Source: Dehalococcoidia bacterium (GTDB taxonomy: Bacteria; Chloroflexota; Dehalococcoidia; Tepidiformales; Tepidiformaceae). Taken from it: a stretch of 64,000 nucleotides of DNA. The stretch covers positions 1 to 64,000 of the forward strand of contig JADLBC010000056.1 of NCBI GenBank assembly GCA_020847985.1, written 5' to 3'. Made by a program: the position numbers and the translations under genes. Numbering within the stretch: position 1 is the first letter of the stretch; each line of letters begins with the position of its first letter. Below are positions 17,769 through 25,910 of this stretch, one piece after another. The notes below the pieces were generated by a model, which saw nothing but the letters and a program-made list of their open reading frames with translations, searched no databases and was not told the origin of the DNA.

Positions 17769-18778
17769 CAGCTGACGTGCTTCTCGGCCCACTTCAGGTC
17801 GCCGGCATCGAGGCTCCGGTCGATGTCGACCTGGGTGCGCTTGGCCTTGATGGCCGCATCGAAGCGGGCCTGCGAAAGCTGGTCCTTCTGGGCCACGCTG
17901 TAGTCGGCGGTTTCGCGCTTCTCGACGCGGATGACCCACCAGTTCGCTTCGACCTGCACGGGCCCGACGATTTCGCCGGGGTTCTTGCCGGCGATGGCGG
18001 CCTTCACGGCGTCCGGCAGGAGGTCGGGGGATTCGCGCGGGAGGATGCCATCCTCCTGCCGCGTGGTGAGGTCGAGCGACTCGGTCTGGGCGAGGGTGCC
18101 GAAGTCCTCGCCGGCCTTCGCGCGGGCCAGGATCTTGTCCGCGTTGGCCTGCGAATCCTGCAACACGACGCGCATGGTCACCTGCTCGCCGCTGTTGCCG
18201 AGGTCTGTCTTGATCTTCTCGCGGAGGCGCTTGCTCACCTCCGAGGCTTCGGTCATGCGGCGGTAATGCGAATCGGACATGCCGGTCGTCTTGAGGCGGT
18301 CGCGATAGAGCGTGTCGAACTGGCTGCCGCTGCCGCCCGGGGGCACGCCGAACTCGGCGGCGATGGCGGCGGTGATCTCCTCGTTCGTGACCTGGATGCC
18401 GTTATCGCGGCCCACGAGGATGGTCAGCCCTTCTTCTTCGAGCTTCGCGAGGAGTGCTTCCTCGAGCAGTGCCGTGGAGGTGTTCGACTGCTGATTCTCC
18501 TGGATGAAGGGGAGGAGGCGGTCGGTGTAGTAGCTCAGGGAGAACTTCTGGTCGCCGACCTTGAGCACCGTGGAGCGCGGCTGGAGGACGGTGTTGTCGT
18601 AGAACTGGTACAGCAACATGCCGCCGACGAGGAGGGCGAGGAAGAGGGCGGCGCCGAGGATGCCGAGGTCGCGGCGGCGGTCGGTCCAGGTGATGCCGGC
18701 GAAGGTGCGCGCGTTGCCGCGCCGCTCTTTCGGGCGCGGGCGGGGGAGCCCGGTCGTGCGTTCAATTCGGCGTGCCAT
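17768..18778 (-). CDS. Membrane-anchored parvulin-type peptidyl-prolyl isomerase (PpiC/SurA-like)
   Basis: This 336-residue protein has a cytoplasmic Arg/Pro-rich N-terminus and one helix at ~39-60 (ILGAALFLALLVGGMLLYQF). An exported SurA-like helical region follows, with a C-terminal parvulin domain (VTMRVVLQDSQANADKILAR to NWWVIRVEKRE). It probably helps fold exported proteins at the outer face of the membrane. It sits between rpsR and hom in one transcription direction. A C-rich hairpin separates it from rpsR. Confidence 0.85.
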   Translation of the reverse strand: MARRIERTTGLPRPRPKERRGNARTFAGITWTDRRRDLGILGAALFLALLVGGMLLYQFYDNTVLQPRSTVLKVGDQKFSLSYYTDRLLPFIQENQQSNTSTALLEEALLAKLEEEGLTILVGRDNGIQVTNEEITAAIAAEFGVPPGGSGSQFDTLYRDRLKTTGMSDSHYRRMTEASEVSKRLREKIKTDLGNSGEQVTMRVVLQDSQANADKILARAKAGEDFGTLAQTESLDLTTRQEDGILPRESPDLLPDAVKAAIAGKNPGEIVGPVQVEANWWVIRVEKRETADYSVAQKDQLSQARFDAAIKAKRTQVDIDRSLDAGDLKWAEKHVS

Positions 18779-18792
18779 GTCGTAACCGTCCC

Positions 18793-18812
18793 GGGGGGCG
18801 TGGCCGCCCCCC
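18793..18812 (-). terminator. Hairpin between rpsR and the parvulin gene
   Basis: A 7-bp GGGGGGC/GCCCCCC stem closes a 6-nt loop in the 53-bp gap. On the minus strand no U-run follows, so it may be a partial terminator or a processing site. Confidence 0.35.
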
Positions 18813-18831
18813 TTTGGTGCTCAGGAAGATA

Positions 18832-19185
18832 TTAGCCGCGGGTGGGGAAAACGCCCGTGACGCGCACGTGCTCCAGCGTGTAGGGCAGAAGCGCGAGGTG
18901 CCGCGCGCGCTTTACCGCCGTCGCGATCAGGCGCTGGTGCTTGAGGCAGGCACCCGTCTTCCGGCGGGGTTCGATCTTCCCGCGCTCGCTGATGTACATG
19001 CGCAGGCGGCCGACTTCCTTGTAATCGACGCCGGGGATGTGGTCGGCGCAGAAGCGGCAGACCTTGCGGCGGCCGCCGAAGCGGCGCGGCGGGCGCGCGG
19101 GCCGGTCACCCGAGGGCGCGCCGCCTTCGGGGCGTTCCGGGCGCTCGGGCCGGTCTTCGCGGGGGGATCGTTCTTCGTTGGACAT
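18832..19185 (-). CDS. rpsR: Ribosomal protein bS18
   Basis: The 117-residue protein has an extended, charged N-terminus ([14 protein letters not shown]) and a core [40 protein letters not shown] and [20 protein letters not shown]. These are typical of bS18 with the zinc-type CxxC. It binds bS6 in the 30S platform, and both genes lie here with ssb between them. GGAAGGA precedes the ATG. The usual next gene rplI (bL9) is not present. Confidence 0.95.
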   Translation of the reverse strand: MSNEERSPREDRPERPERPEGGAPSGDRPARPPRRFGGRRKVCRFCADHIPGVDYKEVGRLRMYISERGKIEPRRKTGACLKHQRLIATAVKRARHLALLPYTLEHVRVTGVFPTRG

Positions 19186-19261
19186 GGTTGAGTTCCTTCC
19201 CGATGGGTGTGCGCGCGGTGCGCGCCGGGGTGTATGCCGCGTTTCGCGGCGGGTGCGCCTG

Positions 19262-19801
19262 CTATTCGAAGGGCAGGTCGTCGGGGTCGCTGGGATAGCC
19301 GCCGCCACCGCTTCCGGCAGCGCCGGGAGCGCCACCGCCGCGAGGGCCGCCGCTGTAGCTGCTGCGGGTGCCGCCGCCGCCGGCCTGGCCACCGCCACCA
19401 CGACGGCCGGCGAAGCTCGATTCGCCATCGCCCCAGCCGCCGCCACCGCCGGCCCCGCCTTCATCGCCGCCACGCCCGCCCAGGAGCTGGAGCGTGTTGA
19501 CGATGACTTCGGTGCGGTAATGGCGTGCGCCCTGGTCATCGTCCCAGGAACGCGTCTGGAGGCGGCCTTCGACGTAGACCGATTTGCCCTTCGTGATGTA
19601 CTGGCTCACGCGCTCGGCGGTTTCCGCGAACATCACGATGTTGAACCACTCGGTCTGTTCTTCCCAGTCGCCGGATTGACCACGGCGGCGTCCATTGACG
19701 GCCAGGCTGAACTCAGCCTTCGCCATACCGCTGGCGAGGTAGCGCAGTTCCGCGTCCTTGCCGGCGTTGCCGATGAGCATGACCTTGTTCAGGCTCGCCA
19801 A
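19262..19801 (-). CDS. ssb: Single-stranded DNA-binding protein
   Basis: Ssb coats single-stranded DNA in replication and repair. Residues 1-~110 are the OB fold ([50 protein letters not shown]). A Gly-rich linker and the acidic tip [10 protein letters not shown] follow; the tip recruits partner proteins. The start is a TTG at 19801, 7 nt after GAGGAGG. No ATG or GTG fits the conserved MASLNKV beginning. It lies in the classical rpsF-ssb-rpsR order. Confidence 0.95.
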   Translation of the reverse strand: MASLNKVMLIGNAGKDAELRYLASGMAKAEFSLAVNGRRRGQSGDWEEQTEWFNIVMFAETAERVSQYITKGKSVYVEGRLQTRSWDDDQGARHYRTEVIVNTLQLLGGRGGDEGGAGGGGGWGDGESSFAGRRGGGGQAGGGGTRSSYSGGPRGGGAPGAAGSGGGGYPSDPDDLPFE

Positions 19802-19818
19802 TGGAATGCCTCCTCGGT

Positions 19819-20346
19819 TCAGGCAGAGGGAGCGTCGCCCTCGGCCGAAGGTGCTGCCGGGGCTTCCGTTTCGACCGCTTCGGGCGTCTCGGGTGCTTCA
19901 GGTGCTTCGGGTGTCTCGACGGCTGCCGGCGCGGGAGCAGTCTCCGGCGCGGCCGCGACAGGAGCTGTCGCGGGTGCTGCTTCCGGAGCAGCGGCCGCGG
20001 GTGCGGCGGCTTCGCCCTGCGGACGGCGCGGTTCGCGCGGCTGCGGCGGAGGCGGCAGCTCATCGGCGCGAACGATCAGGTGGCGATACACCTTTTCGTC
20101 GATTTTGAGGTGTGCCTCCAGCGGCTCGACGGCCGCCGGGTCCAGGTTCACTCGCGAGACGACGTAGTCGGCGTCGATGGCGCGGCCAATCGGGTAGGCC
20201 ATGCGGCGGCGGCCCCAGTGGTCGACGCGGATGACGTTCCCGCCGCGCGCTTCGACGGCGGTGGTAAGGTGGGCGACGGAGGCATCGGCGCCCCCGCTCT
20301 CGGCGACGGCGAGGTCATAGACCACCGTCAATTCGTATTCCCGCAT
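19819..20346 (-). CDS. rpsF: Ribosomal protein bS6 with Ala/Pro/Glu-rich tail
   Basis: The first ~100 residues are bS6 (MREYELTVVYDLAVAE, GRRRMAYPIGRAIDADYVVS, EKVYRHLIVRADE). About 75 residues of Ala, Pro and Glu follow, beyond the usual length of ~95-135 residues. This tail resembles the polyglutamate-like or disordered bS6 tails of other bacteria but is longer. It is the first gene of the operon with ssb and rpsR. GGAG precedes the ATG. Confidence 0.95.
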   Translation of the reverse strand: MREYELTVVYDLAVAESGGADASVAHLTTAVEARGGNVIRVDHWGRRRMAYPIGRAIDADYVVSRVNLDPAAVEPLEAHLKIDEKVYRHLIVRADELPPPPQPREPRRPQGEAAAPAAAAPEAAPATAPVAAAPETAPAPAAVETPEAPEAPETPEAVETEAPAAPSAEGDAPSA

Positions 20347-20418
20347 GGGTCTCCATTCACCGGGCGATGGGATTCCCCGCGAAACGCGGGGCGCACTCCG
20401 GCGCGAACCGCGAGGGTA
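20347..20418 (-). promoter_or_regulatory. rpsF promoter and leader hairpin
   Basis: TACCCT (20413-20418) preceded by TGG gives an extended -10. The ~60-nt leader holds a perfect CCCCGCG/CGCGGGG hairpin (20375-20391) followed by a CCGG stretch. Leaders of rpsF operons are often bound by bS6:bS18 at a hairpin with conserved CCG. The location fits, but I cannot match the full consensus. Confidence 0.4.
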
Positions 20419-20571
20419 CCATTTCGCCGCCCACCGCGCGAATGGCCGGGGCCACAGGGCCCCACCCCACACGCGCCCGCAACGAACACCCGCCCTGCTG
20501 TTGCCCGCGCGCCCCGTGCGCCCTTCGTACGGTGGATCCAGAGCCTCCCCTTGTGGGAACGGGAGACAGCG

Positions 20572-20925
20572 ATGATTTCACTCATGGGCAGCGCATTCCG
20601 GGCGGGCATGCTGGCCGCGTTCCTGGTCCTGATGACGGTCGCCTTCGCCGCCTGCGACGACGGCGATACGCCTACCGGCACCGAAAGCAACGAAGGCAAC
20701 CCGGCCACCGTCGAGGTGCGCACGGCCGTCGCCTCGAGCGGTGGGGTCAACGGCGGCGGCGTGCCCCGCGGCACCGTCTGCGATGACACCCCGGCGGCCA
20801 CGGCTTCCGCCACCGCCAGCACGACCGCAGCCGCGACGCGGACACCGGCGGCAACGCCCACACCGTGCGCCTCGCCATCGGCGGCGAACGGCGGCAGCGC
20901 CACCGCGTCGCCGCGCGTGCCCTAA
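20572..20925 (+). CDS. Small Thr/Ala/Pro-rich lipoprotein, function unknown
   Basis: The 117-residue product begins with a signal sequence (MLAAFLVLMTVAFAACDDGD) ending in a lipobox-like FAAC. The mature part is low-complexity Thr/Ala/Pro/Ser, with a single CD near its middle and no recognisable domain. It should be tethered to the outer face of the cytoplasmic membrane. GGGAGACAGCG precedes the ATG, and TACGGT at 20528-20533 may be its -10. Later in-frame ATGs are possible starts. Confidence 0.55.
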   Translation: MISLMGSAFRAGMLAAFLVLMTVAFAACDDGDTPTGTESNEGNPATVEVRTAVASSGGVNGGGVPRGTVCDDTPAATASATASTTAAATRTPAATPTPCASPSAANGGSATASPRVP

Positions 20926-20959
20926 CCGCCGGTGAGTTCGCGAACCCGGGCCGTGCGGG

Positions 20960-21904
20960 CTACCACCAGATCTTGCTCTGCACGTCCTCGGGTTCGTCGT
21001 CCCAGTCCGTGGTCCAAAGGTTCGAACTGAGGTACTTCCAGCCGCCATCGGCCAGGAGGCAGACGATGTGCTGCTCGCCGGGGAGGCGCTCGGCGACCTT
21101 GATCGCGGCCTTCACCACGGACCCGCAGCTAACGCCCACGAACAGCCCCTCGCGCTGCGTCAGCTCCTTCGACATCGCGAAGCTGGATGCGCTATCGACG
21201 ACGATCTTGCCATCCAGCACGGACTCATCGAGCACGGGCGGGATGAAGCCGTCCTCGAGCGCGCGCAGCCCCTGCACGGCGTCGCCGGGGTGCGGCGCGG
21301 CCGCGATCACCTTGATCGCGGGCTTCTGGTCCTTCAGGTAGCGGCCGGTGCCGGTGAGCGTGCCGCCGGTGCCCAGCCCCGCGACGAATACCGTCGTCTG
21401 CGGCAGGTCGCGCAGGATCTCCGGGCCGGTCGTCTCGTAGTGGGCGCGCGGGTTCGCTTCGTTGCCGTACTGGTAGGGGAAGTAGTACTTGCCGGGGTTC
21501 GCCGCGACGACTTCCTTGGCGTGCGCGATGGCGCCGTTCGAACCGAGGTCCCCCGGCGTGTAGATGATGTCCGCGCCGAACGCCTTGAGCAGCTGGGTGC
21601 GCTCGGCGCTGACGTTTTCGGGCATGACGCAGATGACGCGATAGCCCTTCACCCGGCCGATCATGGCGAGGCCGATGCCCGTGTTCCCCGAGGTCGGTTC
21701 GAGGATGGTGGCGCCGGGGGCGAGCTCGCCGCGCTTTTCGGCGGCCTCGATCATGTACTTCGCGATGCGGTCCTTGACCGAGCCCGTGGGGTTCTGCCCT
21801 TCGAGCTTGGCATACAGGTGCACATCGGGCCGCGGCGCGAACGACCGCAACTCCACGAGTGGCGTGTTGCCGATGAGGTCGATGACCGAGGAGTAGAGCG
21901 CCAT
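20960..21904 (-). CDS. cysM: Cysteine synthase, CysM/sulfur-carrier-dependent type
   Basis: This PLP enzyme (314 residues) makes cysteine. Its PLP Lys is in NPTGSVKDRI, the substrate loop is PTSGNTGIGLA and the phosphate loop is GTGGTLTGTG. The gene follows cysO by 18 bp, as in mycobacteria where CysM uses O-phosphoserine and the thiocarboxylate of CysO. An extended C-terminus (WTTDWDDEPEDVQSKIWW) resembles the tail that folds over the active site in M. tuberculosis CysM. By analogy the sulfur donor is protein-bound rather than free sulfide. Confidence 0.85.
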   Translation of the reverse strand: MALYSSVIDLIGNTPLVELRSFAPRPDVHLYAKLEGQNPTGSVKDRIAKYMIEAAEKRGELAPGATILEPTSGNTGIGLAMIGRVKGYRVICVMPENVSAERTQLLKAFGADIIYTPGDLGSNGAIAHAKEVVAANPGKYYFPYQYGNEANPRAHYETTGPEILRDLPQTTVFVAGLGTGGTLTGTGRYLKDQKPAIKVIAAAPHPGDAVQGLRALEDGFIPPVLDESVLDGKIVVDSASSFAMSKELTQREGLFVGVSCGSVVKAAIKVAERLPGEQHIVCLLADGGWKYLSSNLWTTDWDDEPEDVQSKIWW

Positions 21905-21922
21905 GGGCCGCCTCCTGCCGCG

Positions 21923-22216
21923 CTAGCGAGCGCCGCCGGCGAGCGCGGGGAGGATATCGAGGACATCGCCGGCCTTGAGCGCCGCATCGACGCCGCCCAT
22001 GTAGCGAATGTCCTCGTCGTTCAGGTAGACGTTCACGAAGCGGTGGAGCTTGCCGTCTTCGCCGTAGAGGCGGCCCTTGAAGCCGGGATGGTGGCTATCG
22101 ATGTCTTCGAGCACGGCGCCGACGGTGGCGCCGGTGGCCTGGACGGCCTTCTTGCCGCCCGTCACCTGCTGGAGCACGGCCGTCACGCGGACGGTGATGG
22201 TTGGTGCGTCACTCAC
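21923..22216 (-). CDS. cysO: CysO/MoaD/ThiS-like sulfur carrier
   Basis: This 97-residue ubiquitin-fold protein would carry sulfur as a C-terminal thiocarboxylate. VTVRVTAVLQ-like strands open it and VNVYLNDEDIRYMGG matches the MoaD beta-grasp. It ends DILPALAGGAR, two residues past the diglycine. Active carriers end exactly in GG, so a Mec/JAB-type protease or other trimming would be needed; none is in the window. The GTG start at 22216 lies between the fused activator and cysM. Confidence 0.85.
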   Translation of the reverse strand: MSDAPTITVRVTAVLQQVTGGKKAVQATGATVGAVLEDIDSHHPGFKGRLYGEDGKLHRFVNVYLNDEDIRYMGGVDAALKAGDVLDILPALAGGAR

Positions 22217-22305
22217 GAAATGTATCCCCCGTGTGTCGTGCCGGCGATGGTGCGCCGGGGAAGGGCCGGCCCCGATGGAACCGGCCCGGGCGTTGGTCGC
22301 GGATG

Positions 22306-23406
22306 TCAGCCGCCGAACGGCGCTTCGCGGTGCGGGATGGGCGCGCCGCAGAACTGCTCGTAGTCGATCAGTTCGTGGATCGTCGGGTTATCGCCGCAGA
22401 GCGGGCAGTTCGGGTCGCGCCGCACCTTCACGATACGGAACTCCAGCGAAAGGGCATCGTAGAGCAGGAGGCGGTTCACCAGCGGCTCGCCGACTTCGAG
22501 GATGAGCTTGAGCACCTCGGTGGCCTGGATGCTGCCGATGGTGGCGCACATCGCCCCGAGCACGCCTGCCTCGGCGCAACTCGGCACCATGCCCGGCGGA
22601 GGCGGCGCCGGGTAGAGGCAGCGATAGCAGCCCTTGCCGGGGATGTACGTCGTCGCCTGCCCATCGAACATCAGGATCGAACCGTCGATCAGCGGCTTCT
22701 TCAGCAGGTAGGCCGCATCGTTCACCAGGTAGCGCGTCGCGAAGTTGTCGGCGCCGTTAATGACGTAGTCGTACTGCTCGATGATGCGGAAGGCGTTGTC
22801 GCTCGTGATCGGCTCTTCGTGCGTGACCACTTCCACGTTCGGGTTGTGCGCGTTGAGCCGCTGCTTCGCCGATTCCACCTTCGGGATGCCGACGCTATCG
22901 GTGACGTGCAGGATCTGGCGCTGCAGGTTCGAACGGTCCACGACATCGAAATCGACGATGCCAATCTTGCCGATGCCCGCGAGCGCCAGGTACAGCGCCA
23001 CCGGCGACCCCAGCCCGCCCGCGCCGATGATGAGCGCGCTCGATTCGATGATCTTGCGCTGCCCGGCGCTGCCGACCTGCGGCATGATCAGGTGGCGGCT
23101 GTAGCGGTCGACCATTTCCGGCGTCATGACGGCGCCGCCGGCGAGGGCGGGGATCACGGCCACTTCATCGCCGCTCTTCACGGGGGTGGCTTCGCCCTGC
23201 AGGTTCTCGATCTCGACCTGGTTCACATAGACATTGATGTGCCGGGCGAGGCGGCCCGAGCCATCGAGCAGCTGGTCGTTGAACCCGGGGAACTGGGCAT
23301 CGAGGTTGCCGAGCACTTCACGGACGGTGCCGCCCTCGGCCTTCACATTCGCGCGATTGCCGACGAGGTGGCGAAAAGGAGTGGGGATATACACGTTCAC
23401 GGACAT
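22306..23406 (-). CDS. MoaD/ThiS-like domain fused to a MoeB/ThiF adenylyltransferase
   Basis: Residues 1-~92 are a second beta-grasp sulfur carrier (HINVYVNQVEIENLQGEATP) ending IPALAGGAV. Without a stop the frame continues as MTPEMVDRYSRHLIMPQVGS, an E1-like activator with ALIIGAGGLGSPVALYLALA, the arginine finger region RSNLQRQILH, and zinc pairs CYRC and CPLC. The enzyme adenylylates and thiolates carrier C-termini, here presumably CysO. The internal diglycine means the fused carrier is unusable unless cleaved. The ATG at MTPEM could instead give a free activator. Confidence 0.85.
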   Translation of the reverse strand: MSVNVYIPTPFRHLVGNRANVKAEGGTVREVLGNLDAQFPGFNDQLLDGSGRLARHINVYVNQVEIENLQGEATPVKSGDEVAVIPALAGGAVMTPEMVDRYSRHLIMPQVGSAGQRKIIESSALIIGAGGLGSPVALYLALAGIGKIGIVDFDVVDRSNLQRQILHVTDSVGIPKVESAKQRLNAHNPNVEVVTHEEPITSDNAFRIIEQYDYVINGADNFATRYLVNDAAYLLKKPLIDGSILMFDGQATTYIPGKGCYRCLYPAPPPPGMVPSCAEAGVLGAMCATIGSIQATEVLKLILEVGEPLVNRLLLYDALSLEFRIVKVRRDPNCPLCGDNPTIHELIDYEQFCGAPIPHREAPFGG

Positions 23407-23504
23407 TGGTGCGGGCCTCCTTCGAATTCCGCGGGCGGGCGGCACGATGCTGGCGCCGGGCAGGCAGCGGCGGAATGGGTCCGCGCTGCTCCCCGGACGG
23501 GACG

Positions 23505-24443
23505 TCACAGATTCACGCTAAGATACCGCTCCCCAGTATCGCAAAGCATCGTCACCACCGTTTTCCCGGCGCCGAGCTTCGCGGCGACTTTGCCCGCGGC
23601 GATGACGTTGGCGGCGGCCGAGATCCCCAGGAGGAGCCCTTCCTCGCGCGCCAGCCGCCGGGCCATGGCGAGCGCTTCCTTGTCCTCGATGCGGATCACT
23701 TCGTTGTAGATTTCGCGGTCCAGCACGCCGGGCACGAAGCTCGCGCCGATGCCCTGGATCGCGTGCATGCCCGCCCGCCCGCCGCTCAGCACGGGCGACC
23801 GTGCCGGTTCGACGGCGGCGATGTGGACCTGCGGGCCGACTTCCTCGCGCAAGAGGCGGCCGACGCCGGTGATGGTGCCGCCCGTGCCCACCCCGGCCAC
23901 GAAGGCATCGACGCGCCCGCCCGTGGCCTCGAGGATTTCGCGGCCCGTGGTGCGGTAGTGCACCTCCGGGTTGGCGGCGTTTTCGAACTGCTGGGGCATG
24001 AATGCGCCCGGCGTCTTCTTCACGATCTCCTGGGCGGCGAAGACAGCGCCCGTCATGCCCTCGATCGCGGGGGTGAGCACGAGCTCGGCGCCGTACCGTT
24101 CGAAGAGCCGGCGGCGCTCCACCGACATGTCCTCGGGCATTGTGAGCACGAGCCGGTAGCCCTTCACCGCCGCCACCAGCGCCAGCCCGATGCCCGTGTT
24201 CCCGGAGGTAGGCTCGACGATCGTGGCGCCCGGCGAAAGCGTGCCGCGGCGTTCGGCATCCTCGATCATGCCGAGGGCGATGCGGTCCTTCACGGAGCCG
24301 CCGGGATTCAGGTTTTCGAGCTTGCCGAGGACGGTGGCGCCGCCCGCGGGCACCACCCGGTGCAGCCGCACGAGCGGCGTCGCGCCAATCAGCTCGATCA
24401 CCGAATCCGCAATGAGGGGACGCGTGCCGGCGCTGGCGGTCAT
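23505..24443 (-). CDS. cysK: Cysteine synthase A (O-acetylserine sulfhydrylase)
   Basis: This 312-residue PLP enzyme condenses O-acetylserine with sulfide. The PLP Lys is in NPGGSVKDRI, the Asn loop is PTSGNTGIGLALVAAVKGY and the phosphate loop is GTGGTITGVG. It ends SVNL after GERYLS, as CysK enzymes do, without the Trp-Trp tail of its two paralogues nearby. GGGAGG lies 7-8 nt before the ATG, which overlaps the stop of the Rrf2 regulator (ATGA). Its placement suggests control by that regulator. Confidence 0.9.
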   Translation of the reverse strand: MTASAGTRPLIADSVIELIGATPLVRLHRVVPAGGATVLGKLENLNPGGSVKDRIALGMIEDAERRGTLSPGATIVEPTSGNTGIGLALVAAVKGYRLVLTMPEDMSVERRRLFERYGAELVLTPAIEGMTGAVFAAQEIVKKTPGAFMPQQFENAANPEVHYRTTGREILEATGGRVDAFVAGVGTGGTITGVGRLLREEVGPQVHIAAVEPARSPVLSGGRAGMHAIQGIGASFVPGVLDREIYNEVIRIEDKEALAMARRLAREEGLLLGISAAANVIAAGKVAAKLGAGKTVVTMLCDTGERYLSVNL

Positions 24444-24877
24444 ATCGAATACCTCCCGGTCACGGCGTTCGGTTCGCGTTCGAGCAGGTCGGCGACGGTG
24501 TAGGCGTCGAGGATGGAGCAGGTGGCTTCGCGGATGCGTTCCCAGATTTCGCGCTGGCCGCACTGGTGGGGGTGGTCGGTGCTCTCGGCGGGCTCATCGA
24601 GCCAGGCCACGGGCGCCAGGCTCCCCTCCAGCGATTCGATCACCTCGCGCACCCGCACCGTCGCGGGGTCGCGAATGAGTTCGTGCCCGCCCGACGGCCC
24701 GCGCAGCGACCGGATGAACCCCGCCTTGCGCAGCGTCGTCAGGAGCTGATCCAGGTACTGCTCCGGGATGTGCCGCCGGAGCGCGATCTCGGAGGACTGC
24801 AGCGGCCCCTGGCCATAGTGGCCGGCCAGCTCAATCAGGGCGCGAAGGCCATAGTCGCTGCGAGTGGAGACGCGCAC
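24440..24877 (-). CDS. Rrf2 family regulator, CymR/IscR-like
   Basis: The 145-residue DNA-binding protein opens with the Rrf2 winged helix (STRSDYGLRALIELAGHYGQ, RHIPEQYLDQLLTTLRKAGF, LRGPSGGHEL). Only one Cys near CGQRE and one at ATCSILD remain, fewer than the three IscR cluster ligands, so CymR-type cysteine control is more likely than [Fe-S] sensing. It is the first gene of the cysteine unit and overlaps cysK. The start is a GTG at 24877 with a weak ribosome-binding site. Confidence 0.87.
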   Translation of the reverse strand: MRVSTRSDYGLRALIELAGHYGQGPLQSSEIALRRHIPEQYLDQLLTTLRKAGFIRSLRGPSGGHELIRDPATVRVREVIESLEGSLAPVAWLDEPAESTDHPHQCGQREIWERIREATCSILDAYTVADLLEREPNAVTGRYSI

Positions 24878-24935
24878 GGAAGCATTCCAGGGGACTTCCT
24901 GGGCCCCGCGGGCGAGACGCCCGGCCGAGCCGAAG

Positions 24936-24956
24936 AAAGTCGAGTAAGTCTGTCAA
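24936..24956 (-). promoter_or_regulatory. Candidate Rrf2 operator overlapping a -35 element
   Basis: On the minus strand TTGACAGACTTACTCGAC lies about 60 bp before the regulator's GTG. It combines a good -35 (TTGACA) with an imperfect dyad, GAC...GTC-like, of the kind bound by Rrf2 proteins. Autoregulation of the cysteine unit would follow. Confidence 0.4.
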
Positions 24957-25036
24957 CAATATAGGTCCGTGCCCTTCGCCACGCAAGCGGCGGCGGTTCC
25001 CCGGGCGAATTCGCATGCCGGAGCGCGCGCCTCCCG

Positions 25037-25042
25037 TATCCT
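25037..25042 (+). promoter_or_regulatory. -10 box for a leaderless YciI transcript
   Basis: TATCCT is followed by 6 nt and the ATG at 25049, with no ribosome-binding site. Confidence 0.5.
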
Positions 25043-25048
25043 GCGGGC

Positions 25049-25321
25049 ATGCACTACCTGCTCTTCTACGACTACGTCGATGACATGCTCACAAAGCGCG
25101 ACCCCTTCCGGCCGGCACACCTGGAGCTGGTGAACGCCTACCACGAACGCGGGCTGCTGAAGATGGCCGGCGCGATGACGGACCCGCTCGATGGCGCCGT
25201 CTTCGTCTTCCAGTGCGATTCCACGGACGCCATCTCGGCCTTCATCGCCGCCGACCCCTACATGGAGAACGGCCTGGTGCCGCGCTTCCGCATCCGCCCC
25301 TGGAATGTGGTGACAGGCTAA
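25049..25321 (+). CDS. YciI-like (YCII-related) protein
   Basis: This 90-residue ferredoxin-like fold protein reads MHYLLFYDYVDDM, then AHLELVNAYHERGLLKMAGA and AFIAADPYMENGLV. The conserved His and Asp (DPY) form the presumed active site of the YCII family, whose reaction is mostly unknown. It stands alone between the Rrf2 unit and a heptamer repeat element. Family length is ~90-100 residues. Confidence 0.85.
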   Translation: MHYLLFYDYVDDMLTKRDPFRPAHLELVNAYHERGLLKMAGAMTDPLDGAVFVFQCDSTDAISAFIAADPYMENGLVPRFRIRPWNVVTG

Positions 25322-25407
25322 AGAGAAAGGAGAAAACGGAAACGGGCGCGCGGAACACCGCGGCCGGTGGCACCTGGCCACCCCGTTTCTCCTTCCTCTT
25401 TTCTCTT
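25322..25407. repeat. Heptamer-period intergenic element 3
   Basis: AGAGAAAGGAGAAAACGGAA on the left is mirrored by TTTCTCC, TTCCTCT, TTTCTCT on the right. GC-rich inverted segments (GCGCGCGG, GGTGGCACCTGGCCACC) lie between. The element fills the whole gap between convergent genes and could terminate both transcripts. Confidence 0.65.
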
Positions 25408-25875
25408 CTAGTCGCGCGCGACTGAAGGCAGCACGGAGCCAAACGGGAGTTCGCGGCCGGCGGTGGCATCCATCCGGGCGCTGCCGCTGAACCAGGGGCC
25501 GATGGCGTCGGCCATGCGCCGGGCAGTGGGGAACCAGAGGGTGATCGGTTCGCCGGGGACGCCGCAGCCGGGGTCGACGGCATCGGATTCAGCCTGGACG
25601 GTGTAGACGGTGTGGCCCGTGTCCTCGCCGGAGCCCGGCGGAGCCACCAGCGTGACGCCTTCGCCACAACCCCGTCCGCGCACGATGGCGACGACGTGGC
25701 CGGTTGGCGGCTGCAGGTCCTGCCCCGGGCTCACGGCGGCGCGCCCATAGCGGTAGGCGAAGACGGGGAGCGGCGGGTCCTGTGCGCGGGCCGAGGCGAT
25801 ACCGATCGCGAGGGCAACGAAAAGGGACGCCGCGAGCGCGGCGGGCGCACCTTTGCGCACGCTGCGGCTCGACAC
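25408..25875 (-). CDS. Secreted protein, function unknown (paralogue of the upstream gene)
   Basis: The 155-residue product has a signal peptide (AALAASLFVALAIGIASARA) cut after ARA. The mature part has GHVVAIVRGRGCGEGVTLVA and YTVQAESDAVDPGCGVPGEP, a layout shared with the protein encoded just upstream, including two spaced Cys that may form a disulfide. This is probably a small beta-sandwich of the kind seen in Chloroflexi and actinobacterial exported proteins. The GTG start follows AGGAGGGACGC. Confidence 0.65.
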   Translation of the reverse strand: MSSRSVRKGAPAALAASLFVALAIGIASARAQDPPLPVFAYRYGRAAVSPGQDLQPPTGHVVAIVRGRGCGEGVTLVAPPGSGEDTGHTVYTVQAESDAVDPGCGVPGEPITLWFPTARRMADAIGPWFSGSARMDATAGRELPFGSVLPSVARD

Positions 25876-25910
25876 GCGTCCCTCCTGCCGGGCGTTGCCC
25901 GTGGTGCGGA

